Shown: positions 1-10,074 of the stretch, one piece after another
Numbering within the stretch: the stretch's first letter is position 1
How the letters are laid out: every line of letters starts with the position of its first letter
Origin: Taxillus chinensis
Lineage: Eukaryota > Streptophyta > Magnoliopsida > Santalales > Loranthaceae
DNA length: 64,000 nt
Assembly: GCA_023512835.1 (NCBI GenBank)
Contig: CM042087.1
Span: 9,092,550 to 9,156,549, forward strand
Direction of reading: 5' to 3'
The notes under the pieces: model-generated
The model's database searches: none
Seen by the model: only the letters and a program-made list of their open reading frames with translations
What the model was told of the DNA's origin: nothing
Position numbers and translations under genes: made by a program

Positions 1-611
1 CTTTTGCCCTTACCAGCAGAGAGGCAGAGGTTCCACCAGTGGACGAGGCAGGAGCAGGACCTTCAGTGGTGAGAGGTACCATTATCATTTCTCATACTAT
101 CTGTTTAGTTTTGATTGATACTGGTGCTACTCATTCTTTTATTTCGTATGCTACGGTGGTTGGATTGGAGTTAGACCAGGAGACAGTTAGTCAATCTTTG
201 ATGGTTGCTTCACCTTTGGGTGGACTTGTGATACTTGAGAGTATCTATCGCGCTTGTCAGGTAACACTTGGGGGTGTTAACCTGTTGTGTGATTTGTATG
301 TCATGGAGTTAGATGATTTTGATGTTATCTTGGGTATGGATTAGTTGGTCTCCGTGGAGGCCAAGATTGATTGTTTCCGACGGCGCATGACGTTTCTCAC
401 ACCAGAGGGCACGTGGGGTGTCTTTGTGGGTGAGTGGACTGAGGAGGCATGCAGGTTGGGACCTTTGAGGCATGGGTGGGGTGATGTGACCCACCAGTTA
501 GCCAACTTGACGTTGGTAGACAGGAGGAGAGAGGGGAAGGCTGTTTTGCCACCCATTATAGATCAATTCTCGGATGTGTTTCCCGAGGACTTGGTCAGTT
601 TGCCACCCTGA
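1..611 (+). pseudogene. Retropepsin-like protease and linker of Tekay-1 pol, broken
   Basis: This is the aspartic protease domain of the retrotransposon polyprotein, which would process Gag-Pol inside virus-like particles. The active-site motif DTGATHSF is at 117-140, and the conserved end VILGMD is at about 324-341. The next codon is TAG (342-344) where the family has Trp, so TGG to TAG is the likely change. The frame then continues with a linker (EAKIDC, then DVFPEDL near the RT start) until about 610, where the frame is lost. The N-terminal part lies outside the window. Not translatable as one protein. Confidence 0.8.
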
Positions 612-1246
612 GGGAGGTAGAGTTTTCGATCAAGTTGTTGCCAGGGACAACACCGATTAGGTTAGCGGCCTACAGGATGGCACCGACAGAGCTTAGAGAG
701 CTCAAGAGACAGATAGATGATCTATTGGCACGAGGCTTTATTAGGCGGAGTAGCTCACTGTGGGGCGCTCCAGTGTTGTTCGCCAAGAAGGCGGATGGTT
801 CACTTCGGCTGTGTATAGACTACCAGAAGCTGAACCAGGTGACTGTGAAGAACAGGTACCCATTGGCGAGGATTGATGACCTGTTTGATCAGTTTCACGG
901 TGCGAGGTGGTTTTCCAAGATAGACTTGAGATCTGGATACCATCGATTGAGGGTTAGAGGCAGATATCCCTAAGACCGCGTTCAGTTGTCGTTATGGGCA
1001 CTATGAGTGGCTTGTGATGCCGTTTGGGCTCACGAATGCTCCAGCAGTGTTTATGGGATTGATGAACCAAGTGTTTGCTCCATATTTAGATATGTTCGTT
1101 GTGGTGTTCATCGATGATATTTTGGTCTATTCAGCGACCAAGAGGGAGCATGAGGAGCATTTGCAGGTTGTGTTGCAGACCTTGTGGGAGCATCGGTTGT
1201 ACGCGAAGTTCACGAAATGTGACTTCTGGTTGCAACAGTACACTTC
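612..1246 (+). pseudogene. Reverse transcriptase domain of Tekay-1, frameshifted
   Basis: This is an RNA-dependent DNA polymerase domain of Ty3/gypsy type. Visible motifs are [19 protein letters not shown] around 780-835, then [11 protein letters not shown] around 910-945, then [12 protein letters not shown] from about 1017. The catalytic FIDD box is at 1107-1118. The reading frame changes near 960 and again near 1240, so the domain is split over at least three frames. The order and spacing are normal for a chromovirus RT, so the breaks look like small indels and not rearrangements. The stretch is continuous with RNase H downstream. Confidence 0.85.
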
Positions 1247-1900
1247 TTGGGGCATGTGGTATCTTCGGAGGGTATCACAGTGGATCCTGAGAAGATCGAG
1301 GCGGTTATGTCGTGGAAGAGGACCATGAATGTGTTTGAGATTTGTAGCTTCCTTGGTTTGGCAAGCTACTATTGGAGGTTCGTGGAGGATTTTTCCAGGT
1401 TGGCAGCTCCTATGACGAACCTGACCAGGAAGGGAGTTCCTTTCGTTTGGTCTGATGCTTGTGAGAGTGCTTTCATGGAGCTGAAGGCACGATTGACCTT
1501 AGCACCTATCTTGATCCTCCCACAGGAGGGTGTGCCTTTTGAGGTGTATTGTGATGCTTCCAGGGTGGGACTTGGTTGTGTGCTGATGCAGACTCGGCAG
1601 GTGATTGCTTATGGATCTAGGCGATTGAGACCGCATGAGCGAAACTATCGCACGCATGATTTGGAGTTGGCTGCAGTGATCTTCGCACTTAAAAGCTGGT
1701 AGCATTATCTCCTTGGGGGAGAAGTTTGTGGTGTATACGGACCACAAGAGCTTGCAGTATATCTTTTCTCAGCGAGACCTGAACCTTAGGCAGAGGCGGT
1801 GGGTGGAGTACCTGAGTAGTTTGAGTTTGATATGATGTACACCCCTGGGAAGGGTAATGTGGCAGATGCTCTGAGTAGGAAGAGCAGGGCCGTGGTGGCC
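1247..1900 (+). pseudogene. RNase H domain of Tekay-1, broken
   Basis: This is the RT connection plus the RNase H domain that would degrade the RNA of RNA-DNA hybrids. After [16 protein letters not shown] (RT thumb/connection) comes the RNase H start with [15 protein letters not shown] near 1540-1580; the Asp there is the first catalytic acid. The sequence continues through [20 protein letters not shown], where the frame meets TAG at 1700-1702, probably a Trp codon, before HYLLGG. A further shift is needed to reach TDHKSLQ and LNLRQRRW. The C-terminal PGKGNVADALSRK is at about 1845-1880. Dead as it stands. Confidence 0.85.
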
Positions 1901-3000
1901 CATTGTGCCATTAAGGAATGGGAGATGATGGGTCAGTTGGCAGCGATGAGGTTGCAGATGGTGACCAGCGAGGGGCGAGGGACCCTCAGTGTTATTGTCG
2001 CAGTCCCTGAGTTGCAGCGTAGGATCATAGAGGATCAGCTAGGGGATGTTGACTATGAGGTCATCAGGGACAGATTCGACCAGGCGGGCATCTTCCGATT
2101 GGGTCGAGGATGCGAGCATATATTGAGCTATAGGGGTCGCCCGATAGTTCCCACTTCTCTTCGGGGAGGAGGTTCTTCGGGAATTTCACCAGTCGAGGTT
2201 AGCTGTATATCCTGGTGGGACCAAGATGTACCATGCCGTGAGGAGGCAGTTTTGGTGGCCAGGCCTAAAGAAGGCCGTTGCTGATTTTGTGAGGAGGTGT
2301 TTGACCTGTCAGCAGGTCAAGGCAGAGCACCTGAAATCAGCTGGTGAGTTGCAGTCATTGCCAGTGCGAGTGGAAATGGGACCACGTGACCATGGATTTT
2401 GTCCTTGGACTTCCTCGTTCCAGGGGACACGACACTATATGGTTATTGTGGACCGGTTGACCAAATCGGCGCATTTTATTCCGATTCGAGAGACAGACCC
2501 AGTGAGGACTTTGGGACAGAGGTATATTGATGTTATTGTGCGGTTGCATGGAGTCCCATTGTCTATTGTATCTGATCGGGATGCGAGGTTCACCTCTCAG
2601 CTTTGGAGACAGTTGCAGCGAGCTTTGGGTACTAGGGTGAACCTCAATACAGCCTTTCATCCGCAGACAGATGGTCAGTCGGAGCAGACGATTCAGACGC
2701 TTGAGGATATGTTGCGTGCTGTGTCCTAGATTTTGGAGGTTGTTGGGAGACTCACCTTCCTTTGGTGGAGTTCTCTTACAACAACGGTTATCGAGCCACG
2801 ATTGGGATGGCTCCGTATGAGGCGCTGTATGGGCGGCCTTGTAGATCATCCTTGTGTTGGGCACAGACGGGAGAGACAGCAGTTCTCGGTCCCGATATGG
2901 TTCGAGAGACCACAGAGATAGTGCAGCTGATTCGACAGCGCATGCTGACAGCACATAGTAGGCAGAAGTCCTACACGGACCAGAGGCGTCGACCTTTGCA
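1901..3000 (+). pseudogene. Integrase core of Tekay-1, broken
   Basis: This is the integrase that would insert the cDNA. The zinc-binding end is visible as RRQFWWPGLKKAV followed by CLTCQQVK (about 2237-2320). The first catalytic Asp lies in MDFVLGLP around 2391, but in a different frame from the surrounding ORF, so two compensating shifts frame it. The second Asp is in IVSDRDARF (GAT at 2574-2576). The catalytic Glu is in DGQSEQTIQ (GAG at 2682-2684). TAG at 2727-2729 ends this frame, and EFSYNNGYRATIGMAPYEALYG continues in another frame from about 2768. All three catalytic codons survive; the frame does not. Confidence 0.85.
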
Positions 3001-3439
3001 GTTTGAGGTGGGTGACCGTGTATTTTTGCGGGTTTCACTGCGTCGAGGGCATCGGAGGTTTGGACGTGGATCCAAACTTTCCCCTCGTTTTGTGGGGCCA
3101 TTTGAGATTGTTGCCACTGTGGGCGCAGTGGCTTACCGATTGGCTTTGCCACCAGAGTTGGCGCGAGTACATGATGTGTTTCATGTGTCTCAGTTGAGGC
3201 GGTATCACCCTGATCCTTCTCATGTGTTGGACAATCGCAAGATAGGCTTGGCTGATGATGGTGCCGTTGTTGAGATGCCGGCACAGATTTTGGACAGGCG
3301 GGACCAGGTCTTGCGGGGCAAGACGATTCCACTAGTTCGGGTATTATGGTGACACTGAGGCATGGAGGAGCAGACTTGGGAGAAAGAGAGCCAGATGCGG
3401 GTTCTTCATCCTGAGCTGTTCGAGGACGATCGATCCTAA
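3001..3439 (+). pseudogene. Integrase C-terminus with degraded chromodomain of Tekay-1
   Basis: The integrase C-terminal domain reads FEVGDRVFLRVS, then LSPRFVGPFEI, then HDVFHVSQLRRYHPDPSH, the usual Ty3/gypsy GPY-type module. The chromodomain-like tail (QILDRRDQVLRGKTIPLVRVLW, then EQTWEKE, then HPELFEDD) follows to a stop at 3437-3439. Chromodomains of this lineage are thought to direct insertion to methylated-histone chromatin. Two stops (TGA, then TGA two codons later) follow VLW near 3350 and break the chromodomain, which otherwise has normal length and spacing. Confidence 0.8.
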
Positions 3440-3710
3440 GGTGGGGAGGATGTGAGGACCTTCCCTGAGGTATGAGTTATGTTTTATGCATTTGTTTTGC
3501 ATATGTTGTTTGAGATATTGTGTAGCTTGTTGATTGTTGGCATCCCGGCATCGTGTGAGCCTTTTTGGCCTGTTGTGAGTTGCATTACTGTGTGGTTGGT
3601 GATCATGTATTTGTGTCTTGTAGTTGTGCGGTGCTTGAGCTTGAATTTTGCTTATGTCCTTTGGGCATGTGTTTTATTTACGAGGACGAAAAGTCCTAAG
3701 GTGGGGAGGA
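3438..3710 (+). other. Duplicated polypurine tract of Tekay-1
   Basis: The 13-base tract AAGGTGGGGAGGA occurs twice, at 3438-3450 and 3698-3710. Each copy is preceded by a related CGAGGACGA...TCCTAAG segment and followed by TGT. The first copy overlaps the end of pol; the second sits directly before the LTR start at 3711. The PPT primes plus-strand DNA synthesis. The 260-bp spacing suggests either a partial duplication or an LTR start at 3451; I favour 3711 because its first bases match those of the related LTR at 8939. Confidence 0.6.
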
Positions 3711-4479
3711 TGTAAAGACTCGTATTTGGGTAGTTTTGAGAGATAGCCATTCTATGGGAATGCAACTATCTGGACGGTACTGTAATCGTCGATGTGAGCG
3801 TTTTGACTGTACTTGGGCCCGATTCCGAGTCGGGGTCCCGTTTGACCCGATTGTTGACTTTTCGGGGTTTATTGGTTGACTTTGCGTTTGGGCGGTCTTT
3901 TGGGTGTAATAATATCTGTTTAGTGTTGTGCTCGTCATTTTGAGCATTTTGTCGATGGTGGGCTCAATTTGGAGTTCGTGACCTCGGGAGGTCAATTATT
4001 GCGTTCGAGAGATCAATTATTACTGGAAGGCCAATTATTGGCAACAATATAAATAATTAAGAAACTGCATTACCCCTTTATTTTTGCTTGGTGCGTGCGT
4101 GTTTGAGCAAGAGAGAGAAAGAGAGAAGGTGAAGAGCTTCACTTGGCGATTTTGGGGCGATTGGAGCTCGTGGATCGCAAATAATTTTCCAGGTAGGTGT
4201 CCTTGAACCTCCTATCTTGATTCTGTCTTGGAATATGCGTGAATTTATCATGAATTATGAATTTGAGCATGAACCCTAAGTTTTGGGGAAACCCAACTTT
4301 GGGGTTATATCTGATGATTTAGCATAAAATCTGTGGTTAAGTCGATTTATATCGGTTTGGGTACGTAATTTTGTACTCTGTTTAGTAAAACGCGTGTTTA
4401 TGAGTGCCTGGGGGTTGCTGGGTTGATTCTAGATGAAAATTAGGCCAAAAATGATGATGAACAGTACCCTGGGCGAACT

Positions 4480-4815
4480 GCAGGGTCGAAGTTCGTAGTC
4501 AGCAGCTTCATGGTCAGCAGCTTTGTAGTCAGCAGCTATGGAGTCAAGCACTTTGATCAGTTCGTGAGTCGGTAGCTATGGAGTCGGGCAACTTCGTGGT
4601 CGGCTATATGGAGTCAGCAGCCGTTAGTCCGAATCGATGAGTCCGGAGTAGTTAGTCCGGATCGGTGAGTCCCGAGCGATTAGTCCGGGATTAGTAATCC
4701 AGGAGTGATTAGTCCGGATCGGTAGTTCGGAGCGTTAGTCGTCCGGATCGCAGTCCTGGAGCGATTAGTCCGGATCGTAGTCCGATCAGTAGTCGGATCG
4801 ATAGCGATGATCCCT
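4480..4815 (+). repeat. Degenerate short tandem repeat in Tekay-1 LTR
   Basis: Two blended motifs repeat here: AGTCAGCAGCT (first half) and TTAGTCCGGATCG (second half, about ten variants). The units are imperfect and of variable length. It is an LTR-internal minisatellite with no sign of coding. Confidence 0.7.
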
Positions 4816-5404
4816 AGCCGCTCTGCAGCGATTGTATCCAGTAGCATCCATTTCGCAAGTGATGTTCCGCAAAGATGATCAGCATGATGATCCGCAAGAA
4901 GATTTCCGATGAGTGCACTCGCACCGGACATTTACATTGTAAACCATTATGCCTAAGTACTATACTTAAGTTATAATGTGAATAACGAAATACCCCCCAT
5001 TTGGATTCAAAGAAAAATACTAGAAAAATTAATTCCCACTCTTTCAAAATGTGAAAATTGGGATTTAGTGTAAAATCTCGGAAAACCCAAAAGTTCGTAG
5101 TGGTGAATTTTTGGAAAGTAGGGTTAGACATCTCAGAAAAATCCCCAAAAATCAGATTATCTTATTTATGATATGGGAACCCAATGCCGGGACTTTTGAT
5201 TTCAAGAAAATAGTTGCTATGGGTACTTCCTTCATAAATCAAGGATTGAGGATTTACTTGTGAACTCGCTCGATTTTAAAGGAAATGTTGAGAATGACAT
5301 GCCATACTCATGTTAGTATGTTGGTGTGAGGTATTGGGGCATGGACTCCGTGACTTGTTTGGGTTCTCACCGTGATGCACCGATGGTGCGATGTGGTTGA
5401 CGGG

Positions 5405-5536
5405 GCAGGCATATGCGCCGATGGCAGGCCGGTGTGGCGACTATGGTCGGGCATATTGTGCTGTGCCGTGGCAGGCATATGCGCTGATGGCAGGCCGGTG
5501 TGGCGACTGTGTCCGGGCATATAGCGCTATGGTAGG
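5405..5536 (+). repeat. Two-copy 66-bp tandem repeat in Tekay-1 LTR
   Basis: GCAGGCATATGCGC starts at 5405 and again at 5471. Each is followed by a highly similar block (GATGGCAGGCCGGTGTGGCG and beyond), so the period is 66 bp. The open frames across it come from the repeat. Confidence 0.75.
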
Positions 5537-6529
5537 GCTGAGTGCCCTGAGTCGGGATCTGTGGAGGATCGTGGACAAGCTATCCGTGTGGGCAGGCAAG
5601 GTCCTGATGTTTGTTTGCAGGCTGAGCCCTGATGATTGTGCACACTACACAGTGCACGAGTACACAGAGCATGTAGTATAGACTTGTATGTCTACATGAT
5701 GTGGAGTGTTGGGGTCACCTACTGAGCTTGTCGCTCACCCCTACTTGTTGTTTACCTTTTTCAGGTGTGACCCGAGACTAGTGAATGACTTTCTTCCAGG
5801 AGGACGTGCCCACTACTCTGATGTATGATACAGTACTGTATTCTGTATTGTGTATTGTATTATGTTTGTATCCCGGACATGGGTCCGTGGATAGTTGTAT
5901 TTGCATACTGTTTGTGATGTGATGTCTGTATGACTGTTTGACTTATTGTATGCATGATGATGTATGGGAAAGTTCAGGATTACCCTTGATGTATGACTGT
6001 ACAGGGTTGCATATTTGAGACAACACCCGCGGTGTAGTCTTTATTGGTGCTAGTCACCAACCCCTTGACCTTTCGGGTGCGGGCAAGGGAAGTCATGTTC
6101 CTGGTTCCGGGTTCCCTGGAATTTGGGGGCGTAGACAGACACCACATATCTTTATTAAATTTAGACCATAATAAATATCCAAAGGCAAACCACATCACTT
6201 TATTATTTTGAAAACCTTTTACATCATTTCCCCATTGGGGTTACAATAGTTCCATAAATCAAAATAAAACAAAGCAACAAAACAGATAATTGTCTTGCAC
6301 CTTGGTGTCCCACCCAATGCCTATAGGTTCCTGAAAGGAAAACAAATCACAATAGGAGGGGTGAGCAACCATAGCTCAGTAGAGGCTAAGTTTCCCCAAC
6401 CCATCCCATGCTCCTAGCATCTACATGAGGATGTGCACAAGTACAGTGTCGTGGCAATAATTTATGAACAAGTTATAATTAACATTTATTAATACGACAA
6501 CATACAAAACAGGCCACATAAGCAAGCAC

Positions 6530-6645
6530 AACCACACCCACAGCCACACAGGCTTCCACAACCATAGCCACACTGGCTCCACAGCCATACAAGCTCCACA
6601 GCCACACAGGCTACCATAACCACAGCTACACAGGCTCCATAGTCT
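6530..6645 (-). repeat. Tandem GGCTNNNNNGGC-type repeats in the minus-strand LTR
   Basis: Units around CCACACAGGCTCCACAGCCA repeat about six times with variations. The equivalent place in the solo LTR at 10075-10300 also holds tandem units, so this LTR region is repeat-prone. Confidence 0.65.
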
Positions 6646-6988
6646 CACATAGCACTCTTAAACATACATTCACAACATATTAGATAAATACATGTATTCA
6701 ATAATCCACACAATCTTTAATTATCATATCCGCATAATCATCATATCAGAGATAATTATCATATCAACATAACTCCCCCAGAAACCCTAAGGTTTCCCCT
6801 TGAGGCCCTAACGCGGGACTAACCCTAACGATCTCAACAACTAAACGAACAACGCAAATACCCCAACGGCCCCAAAGGCCCATTGCCATGAGAACGAACC
6901 CGGAATCCCCAAACCTCGGACTCAATGACATATCCTAGCATAACGCCATTGAAGGCCAACATTCATATAGGAGATCACATCTATATGA

Positions 6989-6990
<2 letters not shown>

Positions 6991-7030
<40 letters not shown>
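6991..7030. repeat. (TA)n microsatellite
   Basis: About 38 bases of pure TA. A shorter TATATATATG tract sits at the corresponding position of the related LTR near 9685. Confidence 0.95.
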
Positions 7031-7032
<2 letters not shown>

Positions 7033-7186
7033 AAATATCTACAAACGTCTACGACAGGACCTAACCCCGGAATGGGTTCAAGAAAGAACAAAATCCCTAC
7101 CTCGGAAGGATCCCCCTTGCTCCTGCTCCCACGCTAGACACCGATCACCCACGCCGTTATGGTTCAACAGCCAAGATCTGGAGAGT

Positions 7187-7213
7187 TCTCTTTCTCTCTC
7201 TCTCTCTCTCTCT
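7187..7213. repeat. (CT)n microsatellite
   Basis: A CT run, GA on the transcribed minus strand. The related solo LTR has a GA run at the same place (about 9499-9521), downstream of its TATA box. Confidence 0.9.
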
Positions 7214-7261
7214 GCGACGGCAGACAACAATGAGGAACCCTAAAACAAAACAAAAGACATC

Positions 7262-7341
7262 TCCTTTTATGTACCATACACTTATCAAAATGACGTAGTT
7301 TTGATAAGTGACACCCATCATCAAAACGACGTAGTTTTGAT
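7262..7341 (-). promoter_or_regulatory. LTR promoter: two palindromes upstream of a TATA-like site
   Basis: Two 22-bp near-palindromes (ATCAAAA at one end, TTTTGAT at the other, ACGT core) lie at 7284-7305 and 7320-7341. On the minus strand they precede TACATAAAAGG (about 7262-7274), a weak TATA-like site. The arrangement matches 9361-9438 in the solo LTR. ACGT cores are typical plant bZIP targets; binding here is inferred. Confidence 0.6.
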
Positions 7342-7462
7342 ATGTGGAATACATTTTAACCTTCTTGCTTTCACACAGGATAAAATACCCACAATTCGAA
7401 CATGGTCCTTTGGGAAAAGATTATCAGCATAACAAAACTAAGAAGACAGTGCAAAAACATGG

Positions 7463-7602
7463 CTGCACGTGACAAAGGCCATTGTCACGTGCAACCTCCA
7501 AATGTCTTAGGATTTTGCCACAAGCCTTTGAACATCGTCTGGAAGGCTCCCATGCAAAAAATATCTCTGCACGTGACAAAGGCATTGTCACATGCAACCT
7601 CA
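7463..7602 (-). promoter_or_regulatory. CACGTG inverted-repeat cluster in LTR U3
   Basis: CACGTG hexamers are at 7467-7472, 7487-7492 and 7570-7575, with a decayed CACATG at about 7590. They are arranged as two inverted repeats of form TGCACGTGACAAAGG / CATTGTCACGTGCA, one nearly perfect. CACGTG is the G-box, bound by plant bHLH and bZIP factors. Regulatory use is inferred from motif density and conservation in the related LTR. Confidence 0.55.
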
Positions 7603-8084
7603 ATATTCTTCCTATTGAGCTCATCTCTTGCCTCATGCTTGCTCATTGTTGGACCCCATTTTGTCCGGGTTGGACATACTAACCCCATTTTGTATATTTA
7701 TCTCCCATTACCATGTCTTGTGAACACTGAACAGGACTAGGGAAGCCCACAATTGAGGACCTCTCATACAAGCTCTTGAAGTTCCCCAAGGCCAAGATCA
7801 AATGATAGAGGATGCAATTTGGAGACTAATGCACTTGACTGCGCTCAATTCCGACTTAAAACGAAGAAGTTGTGGTCAAACAATTTTCGTTGGAAAAAGT
7901 CAAACTTGCCAAAAGACGGTCAATGACCCTAGTCAAACTGCCGAAAATGTGGATGTGAGAAATAGTCCGTAATGTCAATTTAGGTGAATACGGGTCTTCC
8001 CAAACAATCCCCGAAAGGTCATCCATTTTTGCATTTTGGGTGGGGGTAATAAGGTAATTAAAAGTAAAAAAAAAAAAACTAGAC

Positions 8085-8310
8085 TCAAAGACTCGAAGAC
8101 TCGTAGACTCAAAGCCCCGAAGCCTGTCTTCGACCGAGGAAGCCTTCGAGTCTTCAAGGATTGACCTTCGACCCTTCAACCCGCTGACTGTTGACATTCG
8201 ACCTTTGACCCTTCGACCCTTTACCTTCGACCCGTTGACTCTTGACCTTCTACCCTGCTAACACTTCGACCTACCGACACTCGACTCTTTGACCATTGAC
8301 CTTCGCTGTT
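8085..8310 (+). repeat. GACCTTCGACCC-type minisatellite in Tat-1 LTR
   Basis: Short units around TTGACCTTCGACCC and ACTCGAAGACTCG repeat imperfectly. The same zone recurs in every Tat LTR of the window (32085-32350, 36410-36910, 61650-62180). Open frames across it on either strand are by-products of the repeat. Confidence 0.8.
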
Positions 8311-8387
8311 TGGTTGTATTCCGTAGAATCTTTCTGTGCGATCCAAAGACACGTTTTTTATGCTTGGCCATTTGACAGCTGTTTTTC

Positions 8388-8412
8388 AACACCTATATAT
8401 TGGTCACAGGTG
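8388..8412 (+). promoter_or_regulatory. Probable TATA box of Tat-1 5' LTR
   Basis: CACCTATATATTGG is preserved at the same place in the 3' LTR (about 32440). It lies within the partial palindrome ACCTATATATTGGTCACAGGT. It is the best TATA candidate in this LTR; no transcription data are available. Confidence 0.5.
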
Positions 8413-9029
8413 TTAACGAAAACTTAAAAAAAAGACAATCACGAGCTGCACAGGTCGCCAGACCACCCGACAACGCACAGAATCTGGAAATAAAATACTG
8501 GCATCAATAATATAGCATTAAAATGTTGCAATCAGTAAGATGCAGCCGACCCCTTTAAAATCAGTCTTCTGTCCACGCAAAAAAAAAAGAAAAGGAAGGG
8601 ACGTCAAAAACATATGGCCAGAAGCCTTCACGCCCAGGAGACGAAAAAAGCATGCCCAAGCTCTTCCCCTCTGCCCAGTTTTACAACCAGAAAACGCCCC
8701 AGTCCAGAGCTTACATCCAAAAACCCACGAAAAACCAAAACAAACAAGAAATCTCAAGAGCTTTTCTCCAATCCTTCGCCAGTTCTAGTTCATCTCCAGC
8801 ATCGGTTTCAAATTCTAGCCAAACTCTGACGCGTTGCACAAGGCGAGTTCACAAATGTCGACCAGATTTGGAATTTCTTTCATCACTACTGACGCCAACA
8901 AGATAGCTCAGACGTGGTACCACTGCCAAGATCGATAATGTAAGGACCCGTACCTTGAGTTAGTCATAGTTTTGCCTTCTGAGTAGAGTTTTTCTAGATT
9001 TTGACCTAGTGAATGGACTCCAATGAATT

Positions 9030-9210
9030 CACGTGCAAAATGAAAGATGCTTAGAATGATGTCCTCTATCTACCACAGAAGTTTCAGGCCAAACGGACGT
9101 GTATGTGAGGTGCACGTGAAATGGGTCCATTTCACGTGCAAGTGTGGTTGTCTTCTACATGATGCAAGGAGGCTAGGGGTGAAGTTTGAGCGCATTTGGA
9201 GTTGCACGTG
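9030..9210 (+). promoter_or_regulatory. Four CACGTG (G-box) motifs in the solo-LTR U3
   Basis: CACGTG occurs at 9030-9035, 9113-9118, 9133-9138 and 9205-9210. The middle two form an inverted repeat (GCACGTGAAATGG / CCATTTCACGTGC). The sequence between the motifs differs from that in the related minus-strand LTR, but motif number and pairing are kept. Confidence 0.55.
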
Positions 9211-9360
9211 AATTGGGGAATTCATGTTCAAATTGGCGTGCAGCCATATTTTTGCATGGTTCCCTTGGTTTTGACATTCTAATCATCTTTTCCCAAAGGA
9301 CCATGTTGAAATTGTGACTATTTTGGTGTGTATGGATGCGGAAAGGTTGTAGCTTGTGTA

Positions 9361-9438
9361 ATCAAAACTACGTCGTTTTGATCCTGGGTTTCACTTAATC
9401 AAAACTACGTCGTTTTGATAATGGGAGGTCTATATAAG
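9361..9438 (+). promoter_or_regulatory. Core promoter of solo LTR: paired palindromes and TATA box
   Basis: Two identical 22-bp near-palindromes lie at 9361-9382 and 9398-9419 (ends ATCAAAAC and GTTTTGAT, core TACGTC). They are followed 11 bp later by TATATAAG (about 9431-9438). A GA microsatellite and AGGGTT-rich sequence follow. The same order is kept in the LTR at 7262-7341. Confidence 0.65.
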
Positions 9439-10074
9439 GATGAGGAGACTCCTTGTTCTAGGGTTAGGGTTCTTTTCGGCCCGTCGCAGAGAGGGAGGAG
9501 AGAGAGAGAGAGAGAGAGGAAGGGAAGGAGAGGCATGGCTTCTTGCCCGAGCGTCGTGCGTGGGGAAGACAACGTCTAGCGTGGAAGCAAGAGCCGGAGA
9601 ACGTTTTCAAGGTAGGGGTTCTGTTCTTCCTAAATCCTCCTCTGTCCCTAGGGTTCAAAGGCGATTATAGAGTTATACCTGTTTATATATATATGTAATC
9701 CATATAGGTGTGATCTCTATATGGATGTTGGCCTTCAATGGCGATTTTTGATGTATTCTAGTGTTGGATGGTGTGCATATTAAGTGTTCGATAAAATGCC
9801 GTGTGGACATGTCCGTGTGAATATGCCTAGTATGTGTTTGATAATATGCCCATGTAGGCTGGGTTTGTGGGTTTGTGAATGTATGCATGTTAAGTGCTTG
9901 GTAAAATACCTGTGAGACTCTGCATGTCAAGTGTTTGATTTTATGCCTGATGGGTGTGCGAACTAAGTGTTTGGTATTATGCCCGTGAAAGTGTGTATCT
10001 TATGTGTTTGGTTTAATGCTGTGTGACCTTGTATCTTTGTCTTGTGGAACCCGGTGGGTGTGGAAGCTTAGGGA

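Larger units (their letters stand above)
1..6137 (+). mobile_element. Tekay-type Ty3/gypsy chromovirus, 3' portion (Tekay-1)
   Basis: The window opens inside the polyprotein of a Ty3/gypsy retrotransposon. Protease, RT, RNase H, integrase and a chromodomain-like end follow in the Ty3/gypsy order, then a polypurine tract and a 3' LTR ending at 6137 with GGGGGCG followed by TAGACA. The minus-strand element at 37978-47933 has a similar LTR end (GGGGGCGTTACA), which supports this boundary. The 5' LTR and gag lie outside the window. The element appears to be inserted in the minus-strand LTR that resumes at 6138; the next five bases, GACAC, are the predicted target-site duplication. The lineage call rests on the domain order, the C-terminal chromodomain and the long LTR. 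Confidence 0.85.
3711..6137 (+). repeat. 3' LTR of Tekay-1
   Basis: The LTR starts TGTAAAGACTCG directly after a PPT and ends GGGGGCG plus TAGACA. It is about 2.43 kb. It has no credible ORF. It holds two internal repeat zones (4480-4815 and 5405-5536). The 5' LTR is outside the window, so LTR identity and insertion age cannot be judged. Confidence 0.7.
6138..7646 (-). mobile_element. Chromovirus-type LTR on minus strand, main segment
   Basis: Read on the minus strand this matches the layout of the solo LTR at 8939-10781: CACGTG motifs, two 22-bp palindromes, a TATA-like site, a GA microsatellite, a (TA)n tract, a tandem zone with GTGTGGCT-like units, and a GGTTGCTCACCCCTCC-type block. The LTR start (minus TGTAATGACCCGTG) is not here but at 34017, beyond the Tat-1 insertion. 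The other LTR end is missing at 6138 because Tekay-1 abuts it. It is therefore one LTR split by Tat-1 and cut by Tekay-1. Whether it was a solo LTR or part of a full element cannot be told from this window. Confidence 0.75.
7647..8938 (+). repeat. 5' LTR of Tat-1, first part
   Basis: This is the first 1292 bp of the 5' LTR; the rest is at 10787-11686, beyond the solo-LTR insertion. Compared with the 3' copy, this copy has about 60 extra bases after position 7680. The split is certain because the uninterrupted sequence is present in the 3' LTR near 32960. Confidence 0.9.

Noticed and set aside
2355..3332. 325-codon ORF on the minus strand
   Set aside because: It is the shadow of the integrase on plus, where integrase motifs are clear.
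3451..3710. LTR start at 3451 for Tekay-1
   Set aside because: TGTGAGGACC also follows a PPT, but TGTAAAGACTCG at 3711 fits the starts of related LTRs better; kept as an alternative in the findings.
4615..4800. Hairpin or regulatory RNA in AGTCCGGATCG repeats
   Set aside because: Units are simple degenerate tandem copies without consistent pairing.
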